64,000 bases of DNA from Phalacrocorax aristotelis (Eukaryota > Chordata > Aves > Suliformes > Phalacrocoracidae): positions 54,446,918 through 54,510,917 of the forward strand of contig NC_134277.1 in NCBI RefSeq assembly GCF_949628215.1. The letters run 5' to 3'. The notes under the pieces are model-generated. The model was not told the DNA's origin. It worked only from the letters and a program-made list of their open reading frames with translations, and searched no databases. A program made the translations under genes and the position numbers. Shown here piece after piece: positions 25,001-37,100 of the stretch. Position 1 is the stretch's first letter; each line of letters starts with the position of its first letter.

Positions 25001-28000
25001 ACAACTTGGCACAAAATAAACTAGGCAAAATTTCCTGAAATGTAAGTGTATCTGTTCTAGCAGAAGTAGAACCAGCCTGCATTTTGAAACGAGCACACCA
25101 CTTGCTTGCCTTGGGTAAAAGGACTATTTGCAGAGGTGAACCAAGAAGAGGCACGTCAGGTCAGTCCCTTCTCTGCATACCACCGCTGCAGCTGCCAGTG
25201 GCGGCTGCCTAAGCAAACTGGAAACAGGACACCTTGTTATTTTTCCTCTCCTTCATTAATATTTAGGTGTGAATCCCCCAGGAACTGCCCGAAGCGCATA
25301 GGTGTGACAGAACAGTGCTCACTGGTTCTTCTGAGTGTATCTAAGCATTAAAGCAGGTGCTTATCAGGGGTGCAGCGCAAGATCACTGCAAACGTCTCCC
25401 CTAGTTAGTAAGCATTTATTGACTCTGGCATGAATTTTTATTTACATTTTGCATCTTGAGAGAGGAGAGTCATGTATTTTGACATCTACGCAATGCTTCT
25501 CCTAGCAATTTCAACATTGTTTTGGAAATAGATTCACACGGATTCAGAGGATGTCAATTGCATTTCTGAACTTGTTTTTAACAGAGGAGAGTCACCTGTG
25601 GAGCAACTGTAGGGTGATACTCCAATAACCTCTTTCAGACATCTGAGCTGTGTACTACAGGATGGGTTTAGGCCCAGACTTAAAAAGTTGGGTGCTTTCA
25701 CATCACACAGCCATCTTTAGGTGTTTGCACAGAGCTGGTAAGATCACACTGAGTGCTGGTCATGTTCTGATCCCGTACCTGTCTTGCTGGGCTCTTGCAG
25801 CACAGGTCACAGTCTTTCTTGCTTTCCCTCTCCATCAACTGCTGCAGCCAAGTTTTATCTGTCTGTTCTGATGTTTAGTGTCTAGACCAAACATCCTGTG
25901 CAATCTATGTGGGCTAAAGAAACACTCCATAAACATAAAGGCAAGAATTAAAGTCTTAGTGAATGAAAGAGTTATTATGAGTTTGGTTACAATCACACTA
26001 AGAAATATAGTCCAAACTAGCCAATTATTGCAGCTCATTCAATAATGATATAATTAAAACTACTATATACAAAATTAATATTACCTATGCCTTTCTCTAG
26101 TATCGTGCTCAACCTTCCACTGGGCTCAAGAGTCAATACCCCGTCTTCTTTAGACAAGGCAAAGGTTGGTTACAGTAAGTTATCAGCATCCCAAGTTCTT
26201 TGCCATGATTACCGTTCTAATAATTTTTTCTTCTTCCTCTTTGCCAGGAGGAGAATGAAGTTGTGCATTTCTTCCTCCTCACTTTAGGTCTGCTTGGGGT
26301 CATTTTTATATGTTTTTCTAACAGTCTGTTAACTTGTTCTTTCTTTGTTGGCTCACTGTTCTGTGTTGTATCTCAGTTTACTCCGTGTTACAGGTTTTAC
26401 CCATGTTGCAGATTGTTCTTTGTTCTATTTGTTAACCCACAAAATCGTTTGACCCACCTTCTAAGCCTTCATTTCTTTAGTGACCTGGGGTTGACAGTTT
26501 GTGGTTTGTGTCTACAGTCCTGAGGCCTCTGTTATTGCCCAGTGCTTGATTTTTCCAGACCTCCACCGTTATCTTGTACTTGTATTCTGGGAGGCCCAAA
26601 ACATCCTGGTTTTTTCCCCCACAGCCTTCAAGCTGTGGTTTCCAGATAATTTAACTAAAGTTTTATTAACACAGCCTAACCACCCCTAGCCAACATCTAC
26701 TTGTTTTGGCAATATCACTGGTACATTATTAGAATTACTTTATAACTGGGCAGAATACCTCTCATTTCTGTGTTTATTCAAGCATGACCAAAAGGCACTG
26801 CATGAGGCTGGCAGGCGAAAGCCCTATTAGAGAATGCTAAAATGATTTGTTCTACACTCTCCACACGTGACACATAGGAGCATAGGCTATGCATAAATCT
26901 GCCTAGATACAGATTGGACTAGGAAAGAATGTATTTTCTCTACCTATAATGATACATTTATCCTTCCATTTCTATATCTATATAACTATAGATGACTGTA
27001 GCTTTCAAGCAAAAGTAACTATGAGGGAGTGTTTCTGGATGTCATTCATAGCAAAACCAGCATAACGGAATGACAATGTAGGGGCTCCTAACCCACCGCT
27101 GGAAAACATTATTTTTGCATGTTTGGTGTGAGTTTCAACAGTCCAGTATAAGAATTCCTGTCTGACTCCTAGGTCAACTTGCTTAACTAACCCTTGCTTC
27201 AGTGCTGTACCACTGCTACACTAGTCTTTCCATATTACCCTCTTGAGAGGGGCAGGGAAAGGAGAAGGTCTAGAACTGTGATTTTCCATTCATTTCTTTT
27301 CAGTTACCTAGAAAGGAGCTCTTGGTAACTTGACACAGGGCAGTGATGTTAAGCTTAAAGAGCTGCGAACTTCGGATAGTTTTGAAAAAACTATGGTTAA
27401 GTGGGAACAGCTGTTTTGCATGGAACGAACAGATCCGCTATTTTAACAAGAGAAAGTCATCTTCCTGTTTCAGAGAGGTGGCAAGCAGAACCAAGAATAT
27501 TTGCCTTAAATTTTTTAAATTGTATTTTTCATTACTTTATTTCTGTAGTTTCTGTGACCCATTAATAAACATTGGATCCTTTTTAGGCGATTCAACCATT
27601 GTTCCACTGGAAAGTTGGCAATTCGGAGGGGACATACCAAGGGCAGATACTGGCAGTGAAGCTGAATTTTACTTGATACGCCGGGCATCATTTAAATGGG
27701 AACTGTTTTATCAGTCACTATATTATGGAGGCAAAATTCAGGAAAGGAATCTGCTTTTGCAAGGGAAAAGTTCTTGCAAATCGATCACTGATTTAAGAAT
27801 ATAGCCAAAGCTCAGAAAGAGGAATTTCCTGCAGCTGCGAAAAAAACCTGGCTACCAGGCAAAGAATCTAGCCTTGATCCCTACCAAGTCGGTGGCAAAA
27901 CTCCTGCCAACTTTGATGACAGTATGACCATAACCATTAGGGGTTAAGCAGCAATATATATATAGATTTAATACACGTGGAACATCCAATCTGGAATAAT

Positions 28001-31000
28001 TATCATTCTTCTAATAATGGGTTCAAATTGCAGCAATCCTGACTCAACCTCTCATCTGTCAAAAACAGATAAATAGAGAATTACAGATTTCATTGCGTCT
28101 GGCTGTTTCTTATGAAACCAAAGTCCTGCCCACTCGGCTTGAGCATAAGCGATCCCACAAAGGATGGTATGTTTTGTAAGAGTTGGGAGACTGTCCAAGG
28201 GTCGTCAGCAAAATCTCCCTTCCCTACTATTGTTATATAATGTGCTGTTAGCATCTGAGTGCTCCTACTACTTGCATCACACAGCTTCCAAATGTGCTCA
28301 GCCCTTACTCAGGCAAAGGCCCTTGAAGGCTACGTGAAGCTTTGCCTCTGTAATGACATATTTGGAGCCTTCTAGTAACAGAAGAGACACCATGCCACTG
28401 GATAACTGGAGGTACAGTGCTATATCAATAATGTACTACAGAAATACATGCCCATCAGAGTCTCGCTTTTGAAAAAAATGTTAATGGCACTTAACACAAA
28501 ATGGCCGGGACTACGTACAGTTATTTGTATTTATTTATAAAGGCCAGAAAGCAAAGGGCAAAAACTCGTGAAAAATATAAGTTATTGAGTGATTTCATTA
28601 CTCTAATGTCTTAAGTGAATTAAAATAATGAAGAAAGATCAAAGGTTTTCACTGAGTGGTGGCTTGAAGAGACAGTAACTGTTACACTTCTGGTAGAATG
28701 GGTGACCACTACATGGGTTACCACTACAACCACTACAAACTCCAAGTGATCAATATGGCAGTATCTCCACAGAAGGATGGAAGGAGTTCATCCATTCCGT
28801 CTACCACTGGACGCTTGGAGGACAGAACTGACAACAAGGAAGTCAATCATTCCTCTTGTAAGTACCAGCTTATCAGCCTTTGGGGCAGTTCAAATAAAAA
28901 TACTTGAATGCTTAAAATGGGATGTAGCCTTATGAAGGGACTTCAAACTAAAGCTGCAGTTCAAATAGCTTTGCTCAACTGCTGGTCAACCCTGATTTCC
29001 AAAGACACTTCCTTCTTAGCTGTAAAGCTTTCCTGCAAGCGCACTTTTGTGAATTCCCTAGGTAGTAACCTACTTTTTACGGAAAACAAACAATTCAATG
29101 CTTAGTTCACACCTGTGCTTGGTTGGGACCCAAAACTTTGATGTTCTTCTGCCCAATTTTCCTAAAAGGCTTGCCCCATAGATATGTACAGAGTCTCGAA
29201 CACTGACGGGATCGGCACTGTACAAAACACAGCTGTGGTCATCATGTTCTTTCAGACATTTGCTCCCTCACTCCCTTTATGTGAGGACATATGGCAGTAA
29301 ACACCACATTAAAGGTTTAGGTGTGTAGCAACACTTTTCACTGCTAAGCATTGCTGCTGTAAACACGAGATCAATCTGAGAAGAGGGAAGTAGGAGCGTG
29401 ATATTGTCACCTGGTGCAATAATGCTGATCAACGGAGAACTGGGCTCTGGCCCCTGCTTAGAGCATTGATTTTGTATCTTACAGAAGGAAGTACAGTTTC
29501 CAGTGTTGGGACGGGCACCCCTCCTAGTGTAGTCACGCCCAAGTTGAGGCACACTTGTTCTTCCAACCCCATGAATCTCAGATGCGTTCCTCTACTGCAT
29601 CCAAAGAGTGGAATATGAATGGCAGGTGGCCCCCACCAACATAGCTGTTAGCCTGACAGTTAGGGTATTTTTTCCTGCTGAGACAGGTGTCACCACCACT
29701 GAATACCTAGACTGAGGAGGGAAATGAATCCAAGTCTCATTTTCTAAATGTTAAGCTAGGATACAAAAGAAATTGGCAGCATTAGCACTTCAAACAAAAC
29801 TTTTCACATCTCGTTGAGAAAGGATGCCAGCACCTTTCTTCACAGCTGAGATTCCCAAGTGGTTAGAAGTGCCACTGCTGTTCTGAGATAGCCTTCCCTG
29901 AGGTCAGACATGGTCCAGATAACTGTATTCTGAATGTCTCTTACCAGCGAGCTTCAGGGGGCCGTGGGAGACTCCGCTCTGCTCAGCCTGCTGCTGCTTC
30001 TGGATCACATTAGGAGGTGCTTAACTTCCCATGGAGCCTAACACGGGTTCTGGATTCCTCTCCTGTGTGTAATATCTGACACATAATCAGAAACAGACCC
30101 TGGCCCAAAGCTCTAGCCAGCCAAAAATGGAGAAAAACAGATTGGCTGACATTCCGCCAGGGTTACACTCCCACAGGCATACTGATGCCCATGGGATGAC
30201 ATAGATGTAAAGTCATTTGGTCCCAGTATTACCGCATGTAGTTGAAACATTCAGTTGTTTATAATAAAAATAAAATTGTAGTGGATATTATGAAACATAC
30301 GGGTCTCTTATGGTAAGACAACATTTCCTCAAAAACTGAATTCTTGAAATGTCTGAAGCACTACATTCAAATAAAGGGAAAAAACCCCAAAAGAGCACAA
30401 CGTTGAATAAATATCCTGCTAAGTACAAGGAACCAGATCCTCAGCTGATATAAACCCTTTAAATAGAACAAATTTAAGCAAATTATAGATACTGAGGATC
30501 TTTACTCCAGAATAAATAGAACTGAAAATAGCGATTACTTTTTTCCTACTCCCCACTTCCTAACAATTCATTTTGGTTTGATCTTTCCTAAGGACTGATA
30601 CAAAAGCAATTGTCTCCTTGGGTGTGCAATAGTCACAGGAAACTGGGGCTTTCCTCAGCAAAGGAGGAAAAAGGCATTTTGGAGCTACCTACGTCTTTAA
30701 ATAATCTTCTATTAAAAGTGGGCAGTAAAAAAGTCTGACCTCTCAGCTAGGTACTTCTGAGCTGGGTAATAAAGTGATAAAGTTCATTTCTGAGACAGAT
30801 GAGGAAATGTACTAGAAAATTATTAGTATCAAACCAAAGAAAGAACACATTTAAACACTGGCTGAGCAGATTTATCTATCTGTCTAATTTTAACTTCTGT
30901 GTGCCCCATTGAGTTACAGCAGTAAAGAGTGTTACACAAATGCCCTGATCTGCTCAGAAATTAGGGCCTGGACGTACAAGCCACTTTGCTGTGTGCAAAG

Positions 31001-33549
31001 AACACAGCCAAGCTCTCATTGACTTAACGGTAAGAAGAGGGTAATATACTGTGGTCTGTCCTTCTGTCTCCATTTGCAACCCCACCCTTCTGTAGAGACT
31101 ACGTGCTTAGTTCCTGAATTCATGCCAATTATTCTATCAAGGCTGAAGTCATTGAATCTGAGGTCATTTAAGCCAGGCCCTTACCTGCTCCAAACTGGCA
31201 GAACTCTTCTTACTTCAGCCAAGCTAGGACAGTCAAGGGTGTTCGAAAGCAAGACTGGGAGGGTTTCTGGAGAACTCCCGTCTCTTTTGCTATTGCACAC
31301 ATCCCTCCCACAGAACACCATTCATAAACTGGAAACTCTCCATCTTAGAATGAAGTAGTTTTTCTGTCACTGTCCTAATGCACTGGAAAGCTGTTCCAGA
31401 GTCTGTCTACTCTGGTGGTCTGAAAACGCGAAGTATAAAGGCACCTGAAAATAGCAAAATAACAGTGCAATGAAAGGGGGGGCTAAAAAAGTCCATTATA
31501 TCACTTGAGTTTGCTGCCAAAATAAAGTCTCTATTTAGTAGGCATCAGCCCAGCTGGTACTTAACTTTTAGTAACTATTGCCATTTCTCTAAATAGAGTG
31601 AAAAATTATAATGTGTCTCACTTAAGTTCTTTCAGACATTTTAAATGTGATTGCGACACCTCAAAATATTGCTCCTTTCTCCCTTGTTGTTGAAGATACA
31701 TGACCACAAAAGAGACTGATTGCGATTTGACATGTTACCACATGCTAGCAGTGTCACTGCAGCAAATCTCTTAGCCTCCAGCAAACATCGTTCATCTGCT
31801 TAACCTGCTCTATAGGGGATTACCTTAAATCACATTACCTTCCAATTTCTTCATACTAAGCATAGACACAGAGATATTTAACTCAGATTAGCAAATAAAC
31901 TGATTTTGCTGCTGAGCCTTCAGACAAATGGACTTCAGTGAGTTTTGCGCCTCAAGCCAACTGCTGTGATCTGCCATTTCAAGAGATGGCAGCAACTCAG
32001 CCTATTCTTCCCAGATTAGGCCCAGAAAAAGGCTACTTAATAAAACTCACGACAGGCCCAGTACTAAGCAAAACACACACGCTAACTACAGACCCGTGGG
32101 ATGAATGAAACAGGTTTTCTCACACCTTACGTGCCATCTCATGATGTCTCAGCCAGATGGGTATCTTGGCATTAGTTATGAAGAGCAGAAGTTGGTTTTT
32201 TTTAAGTATATCTGCAAGATTATGTCACTTAGCTGCTCAGTGTTGTTTTGTGGTAGAATGGCCACTGCATTCTTTCCAGTGCCTGCACACCTACAAAATT
32301 TGATGTGTGAAATAAAAATCTTCACCAATATTAGATATTAGTGGCAGGGCATGCAAAAGCTAGATTATGTTGTTTAAACCTTAAAATAAGGACAGAATCC
32401 TTGGGAAAGACTGTGGCAGAATTAACTGGACAAAACCAGTTTCCCAGGATCTGAAGTTACAATGGCAGCCACTTAACTGAATGCAAGTGAGAAATGAGAC
32501 AAGTTATCTTTTGTCCCAAGTAAGTAAGGTTTGACCAAGTAGAACCTTAAATAATATTAAAGTAGTGCTTGTAAAATAATATTACATTGTTAAATAAACC
32601 CTAAGATTGATATTTCCCTTGTAAAAGATAAGGTTTTCAATGACTGTTTTCATCTTATTGTACCTTAGAACCACAGGGTTCTGTAATAGTAATTACCAGC
32701 AAACAGCATCCTCTGCCTTTGATGTGCACTTTTGAAGCACTAAGATGATCAGTTAAAATCACCTTCAGTTCCTGGACTTCTCTAAGACACATTCTTTGCA
32801 TTTCACTTGGCTCTTAAGCAATACCAGCAATCTCACGTCGTGCCCTTGAACTTCAGTGTGAGGCTAAAGTAACTATTTCAGCTTTGCTTTGCCAGCCCTG
32901 ACCTACCTCCATTCCTCATCCTGTGACAGAAAGATCATGGCTGGGGCAGGAAACTGCAAAAACCTGAGGGCAGATTTGGCTTTCTAGGGGCTTTCTAGGG
33001 GTGCTCATATGCTGAAGAGGAGGGACTTGCCCTTTGCTGATCAGGCAGCTCCAGCCCCAGCAGCATGGCCATGGGTGCATGGTCTGTGGCTAGACCCTGC
33101 CTCATAACCAATATGTACCTCTCGTGGCACCAGCTGGCCTGTTAAAAAAAGAAAACAAACATACCAAACCTGTGCCTTCTGGATGCTGCAAGCAATGGCC
33201 CTGACCTTCTCCTCCCTCCATCCCCACGGACTTTGGCCTCTGGTGAGCATGGCCTGCAACTGCAATGACTCGGGGGCCCTCCTTGCACACCCTACTGCTC
33301 TCCCCTGCACCCAGAAGCCCCCCAGCTCCGTCCCCAACCTTCCCTGAGGTCCTTCTGAGGGCGGCGACCCCCTCACTGCCAGGCCTGTCCTGCCTCTCCT
33401 CTCCCACACCCCTCGAGCAGCCCACTGCCATATTCCTCCACGGCCCACCCATACTCCCCCTCAGCCCAAGTGTGTAAATACTTGTGCCACTGAGGTGGTG
33501 TTTTATTTTTAATAACGGCGTTTTGAAGCCGCAACACCCCCTCACGTTA

Positions 33550-34150
33550 TTTTTAACCCCCAGGGAAGGGTGCCGGGAGTGAGTGGGCGCGCTGCTTGGC
33601 GTGGCCGCCCGGCTGCCTCACAGCGCCTCACCGCCTCAGGCAGCGGCGGGCTGTGGGAGGCCTGAGCGGGGCTGCTCCTCCCGGCCAGGCCCGAGGAGGA
33701 AGGGCCGGCGGACGAGGGGAGGCGGCGGTGTGGCCTGGCGGAGGGGGCGCTGCCCGGGCGGGCGGCGCCGGTGGCAGCGGAGGAAGTCGTCGCCTGTCCG
33801 GCCGCGCCCCGCCCGGGCGGGGAAGGGAAACCGAAATGCGCGGCGCGGAGGGCGGGGAGGGGGCGTCGCCGCGGCCTGGCCGTTCGCCGCGGCTCTGCTG
33901 CCGCGCCGATGTCCCGCAGGGAGCGGAGGGGGCCGGAGGAGGAGGCGGGGGCGGAGGAGGAGGAGGAAGCGGCGAGGGGCAGCCAGGCGCGGCCCAAGAG
34001 CCACCCGGAGCCCGCGGCGAGCGGCGGCAGAACGCAGGACCGGCATGAGAGGAAACGGAAGAGACAGGAGGCGCAGCAGCTCCAGAAGCTCCAGCACTTG
34101 GAGTCCTTGTAAGGGAGGGGAGGGGAGGCTGCCCGGCCGCCCCGCCGCCC
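33550..34150 (+). promoter_or_regulatory. RP9: CpG island, RP9 promoter and first exon
   Basis: CpG-dense stretch with GC-box-like GGGGCGG motifs (for example GGCGGGGA near 33,850) around RP9 exon 1. The flanks are AT-rich. An upstream ATG at 33,836, out of frame with RP9, opens a frame that overlaps the start and ends at 34,048; if it is in the mRNA it could damp RP9 translation. The start site is not resolved. Confidence 0.75.
33909..34108 (+). CDS. RP9: RP9 coding exon 1
   Basis: MSRRERRGPEEEAGAEEEEE, then KRKRQEAQQLQKLQHLES, ending TT before donor GTAAGG. The N-terminal 45 residues are Glu/Ala/Pro-rich and longer than in human. The reading frame remains open upstream to 33,771, but no in-frame ATG is seen there. 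Confidence 0.9.
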
Positions 34151-37100
34151 CCCCGGCGTTTTGGGGCAGGGTCGAGGGGGTGGGTTTGGGTTTTTATTTT
34201 GTCCCTTCCCGCAGCGGCTGCTCCAGCTCTCTCACGTTTAAACCCGTGCCCGGTGTTTCAGTGGCGCTCCTGCGGGCCTGGGGCGCCGCTTGCAAAGCCG
34301 CTTGGTGGTTTTATCACCATTCTTTGGGGAAAAACGGGTCTCTTCCAGGTTCCTAGAGGTCTGGGAGTTGCAGCATTGAAGCAGAGGTTGTTCAGCTGGT
34401 TTCTGCTAGGGTGGATTAAAAAAAAAATAAGAAGGTTTGAGATCTACCTGGTGTCTCCACAGGTAGCCCACGGTGCTGTAAAGGGTTTATGACATTTCAT
34501 TGAAACGGGTTTAATGGAACAAAAAAATCAGAAAGTTTGCAAGCGCATGGGTTTTCTTTTTGCTTTCCAAGTGAAAGTAAAAATCTGTTTGCTATGAAAT
34601 GCACCAAACAGCACTCATAAACTTATCATTTCAGAGGTACTGTTAAAGATATCGTTAAGGACACTATGATCTCATAGTGTCTTGGCATTTAACTCCTAAG
34701 CACCTGCCCTTCCTCAGTTGTTGTGCTTTATGTAGCACCTGCTTGCTATTTGGATTTTAATAAATTTTATATCTAGTGTTAACTCCAGAGAAATGCTGCA
34801 GGAAAGATGGTACTTTGGTCAGTAAGGTTCTGTTTTTAGGTTTCATACACAGAGAAAAAAAAGATGAAATTATTATGATTATATACTAGTTTTGGCTGGC
34901 AAAGCTAGAGGTGAGGAATGGTCTGTGACATTTTCAGCAGAGTATGTCTATGATTCAGCAGTGCTGGAGTAAAGAAATTTGGATCAGTGAGATCTTGGGG
35001 AGGGGTGCTACAGAAAAAGAAGAGAGAATTGTGCATTTATGGTAACTGAAGCTGAACTGGATGTGCCTTGCATCCCTGTAAAGCAGGGCGATGAAAGTGG
35101 TTGTTCCCCCACAAGAATATGAATCTGTAGGATAGTTGCAAGAGACACGTGTGGTGATATGACAGTGTCTCAGTCTGCTTGCATCCAGGTATCTGTGTTC
35201 CGCTGTAGTTCTTAGTGATTATTGATTGAGTAAAAATTAAAGGAAAATGTGAGCTGAAGGTTTTAACTCTATACCATAGAAATAATGTATTTTCTCAATT
35301 TATTTGTCTGTGCTAAGCTGTGAAGTAACAATATTTCTATTGCCTTTCAGCTATGAAAAACCTCCCCCAGGGCTAATTAAGGTTGGTAAATATATCGCAG
35401 TAAATTTTTTGCATTACGAGGGATTTTCACACAACCTGCCTTTTAGCAGTTTTTCTTAAGTGTCTACATTACCTATATAAATTACCAAGAGAAATAGGTG
35501 CTTCCAGGGGAAAACTCACTAGCCAACCCCTTTGACTTGATGAATCTAGAATGAAATGCCCAGAATCAGGCAGGATGATACCCGTTCTTTCATCACCTTT
35601 TAGTATGCACACTTAATGCAGTACTTAATAGTGGGGATAGAGGGGAGTAGTTTACGGTGAAGCAGATTTTCAGCTTGAATGACATCTTTTCAGGATTCTT
35701 TTCCACTGCTTCTGCTCAAATACTTCTGAAAAAATACTTTCCCTTCATAATGATCACTACTTTTGCCAGATCTATATGCCTAAGCCATAATCTAGTGCTT
35801 TTAACCTAAAAAATACTGCTGTGTGTTGTAAAAGTTGTTTTTAATTATTATGCCTTGTTAACAGGAAGAGGAAAAAGTCGTCTGCGCTTGTCTGTTAATT
35901 TTTCATTTATAATCTTTACTTAAATAAATTACTAAAATAAATGGGAAGGGATGGAATTAATATGGCAGTTGAGAGTAGAAAAGTCAAAGGTGAGGGAAAA
36001 AGAAAATGACTTAATGCTGTTAAAGGAATCAGGTATTTTGGATCCTTCATGTGTTACAAGAGAAAATAAATGTTACAGGGAAAATAGGTTCCATATTACA
36101 TGAAAGCTTTGGAGTATTAATTTTATCAAAGTTAGAAAATACTATTTTACTGTCCTTATCTTTTTCCATAGGAGAATGAAACAAAACCGGAAGACTGCAT
36201 ACCTGATGTACCAGGCAATGAAAGCGCACGAGAATTCCTGGCACATGCCCCTACAAAAGGGCTTTGGATGCCTTTGGGAAAAGAAGTCAAAGTCATGCAG
36301 TGTAAGGCCAAAAATATTCCAGGTGTCATTGGACCTTCATAAAGCCACCCATTTTTCTCTGGGGGAGGGCAGAATGTCTGGTGGACGGATGACAAGGTCC
36401 AGGTGGATTGGCTGATATAAAAGCAACCAGTATCTTGAAGGCTGTAATGAAATGCATAAAATATATTTTATGGACATTACATTTGTCAACACAATACTTT
36501 ATCTATGTATTCATTTCAACAAACTGAAAATATTTTCCATAAATATGTTCTTTTGGTTTGGGGGTTTGGTTTTTTTTCCTTTTTTCTTTTCTTCTTCTGC
36601 GCTGACTCAAAGGTACAATTCATTGCTGCTTCTTTTTTTAAAGGTTGGAGGTGTAAACGTTACGGACACAGAACGGGAGATAAAGAATGCCCGTTCTTTA
36701 TTAAAGGCAATCAGAAATTGGAACAATTTAGAGTAGTGAGTACAAATACCGTACTATTACTGCTTGTATTTTTTAATATTGATGATGCATAATCTTGCAA
36801 GTGAAGAGAATCCTGTTAGATGATGCTTTATTAAGGACCTTTCCTCTGTCTCTAGTATAATATAGATGGCGAAAATCTCCTAATAAAGGAAAAGCTACAG
36901 ATGTGGTTGGATGTTTGACTACTTTGCAGAAAATCTACTCTTCGAGAGGAAAATTAGTAATTTTTACATTTAAATTGGAAATCTTCAGGAACCTGTTTCA
37001 ACCATTATATTCAGTTTTTGTGATTAAAATGCCAACGTAACAAAAAATGCTTAGTCAAGCTTGAGCTGCCCACATTACAGCTGCTTCAAGCCTTCCGCTC

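Larger units (their letters stand above)
17951..33550. other. Gene-poor intergenic spacer between FKBP9 and RP9
   Basis: About 15.6 kb with no recognisable coding exon. It holds two CR1 3' ends (18.1-19.6 kb), a short CA/C-rich run near 20,855, a T22 run at 21,981-22,002 and a C-rich patch near 24,890. A GC-rich shoulder (about 33.0-33.5 kb) lies before the RP9 CpG island. FKBP9 and RP9 are divergent, so distal regulatory elements of either could be here, but I see none by eye. Confidence 0.6.

Noticed and set aside
27343-27804. 153-codon frame in the spacer
   Set aside because: Longest frame in the AT-rich spacer, but with no recognisable domain and no surrounding splice sites or promoter; chance is likely. 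Conservation in other birds would change this.
33041-33545. Open frames of 135 and 147 codons on the minus strand just upstream of RP9
   Set aside because: GC-rich shoulder of the CpG island, no family resemblance, no splice or start evidence.
17951-33550. NT5C3A next to FKBP9, as in human
   Set aside because: No nucleotidase exon was seen in the spacer; it may lie on the other side of FKBP9, outside the window.
33583-34356. 257-codon frame overlapping RP9 exon 1
   Set aside because: Arg/Gly-rich shadow frame of the RP9 CpG island.
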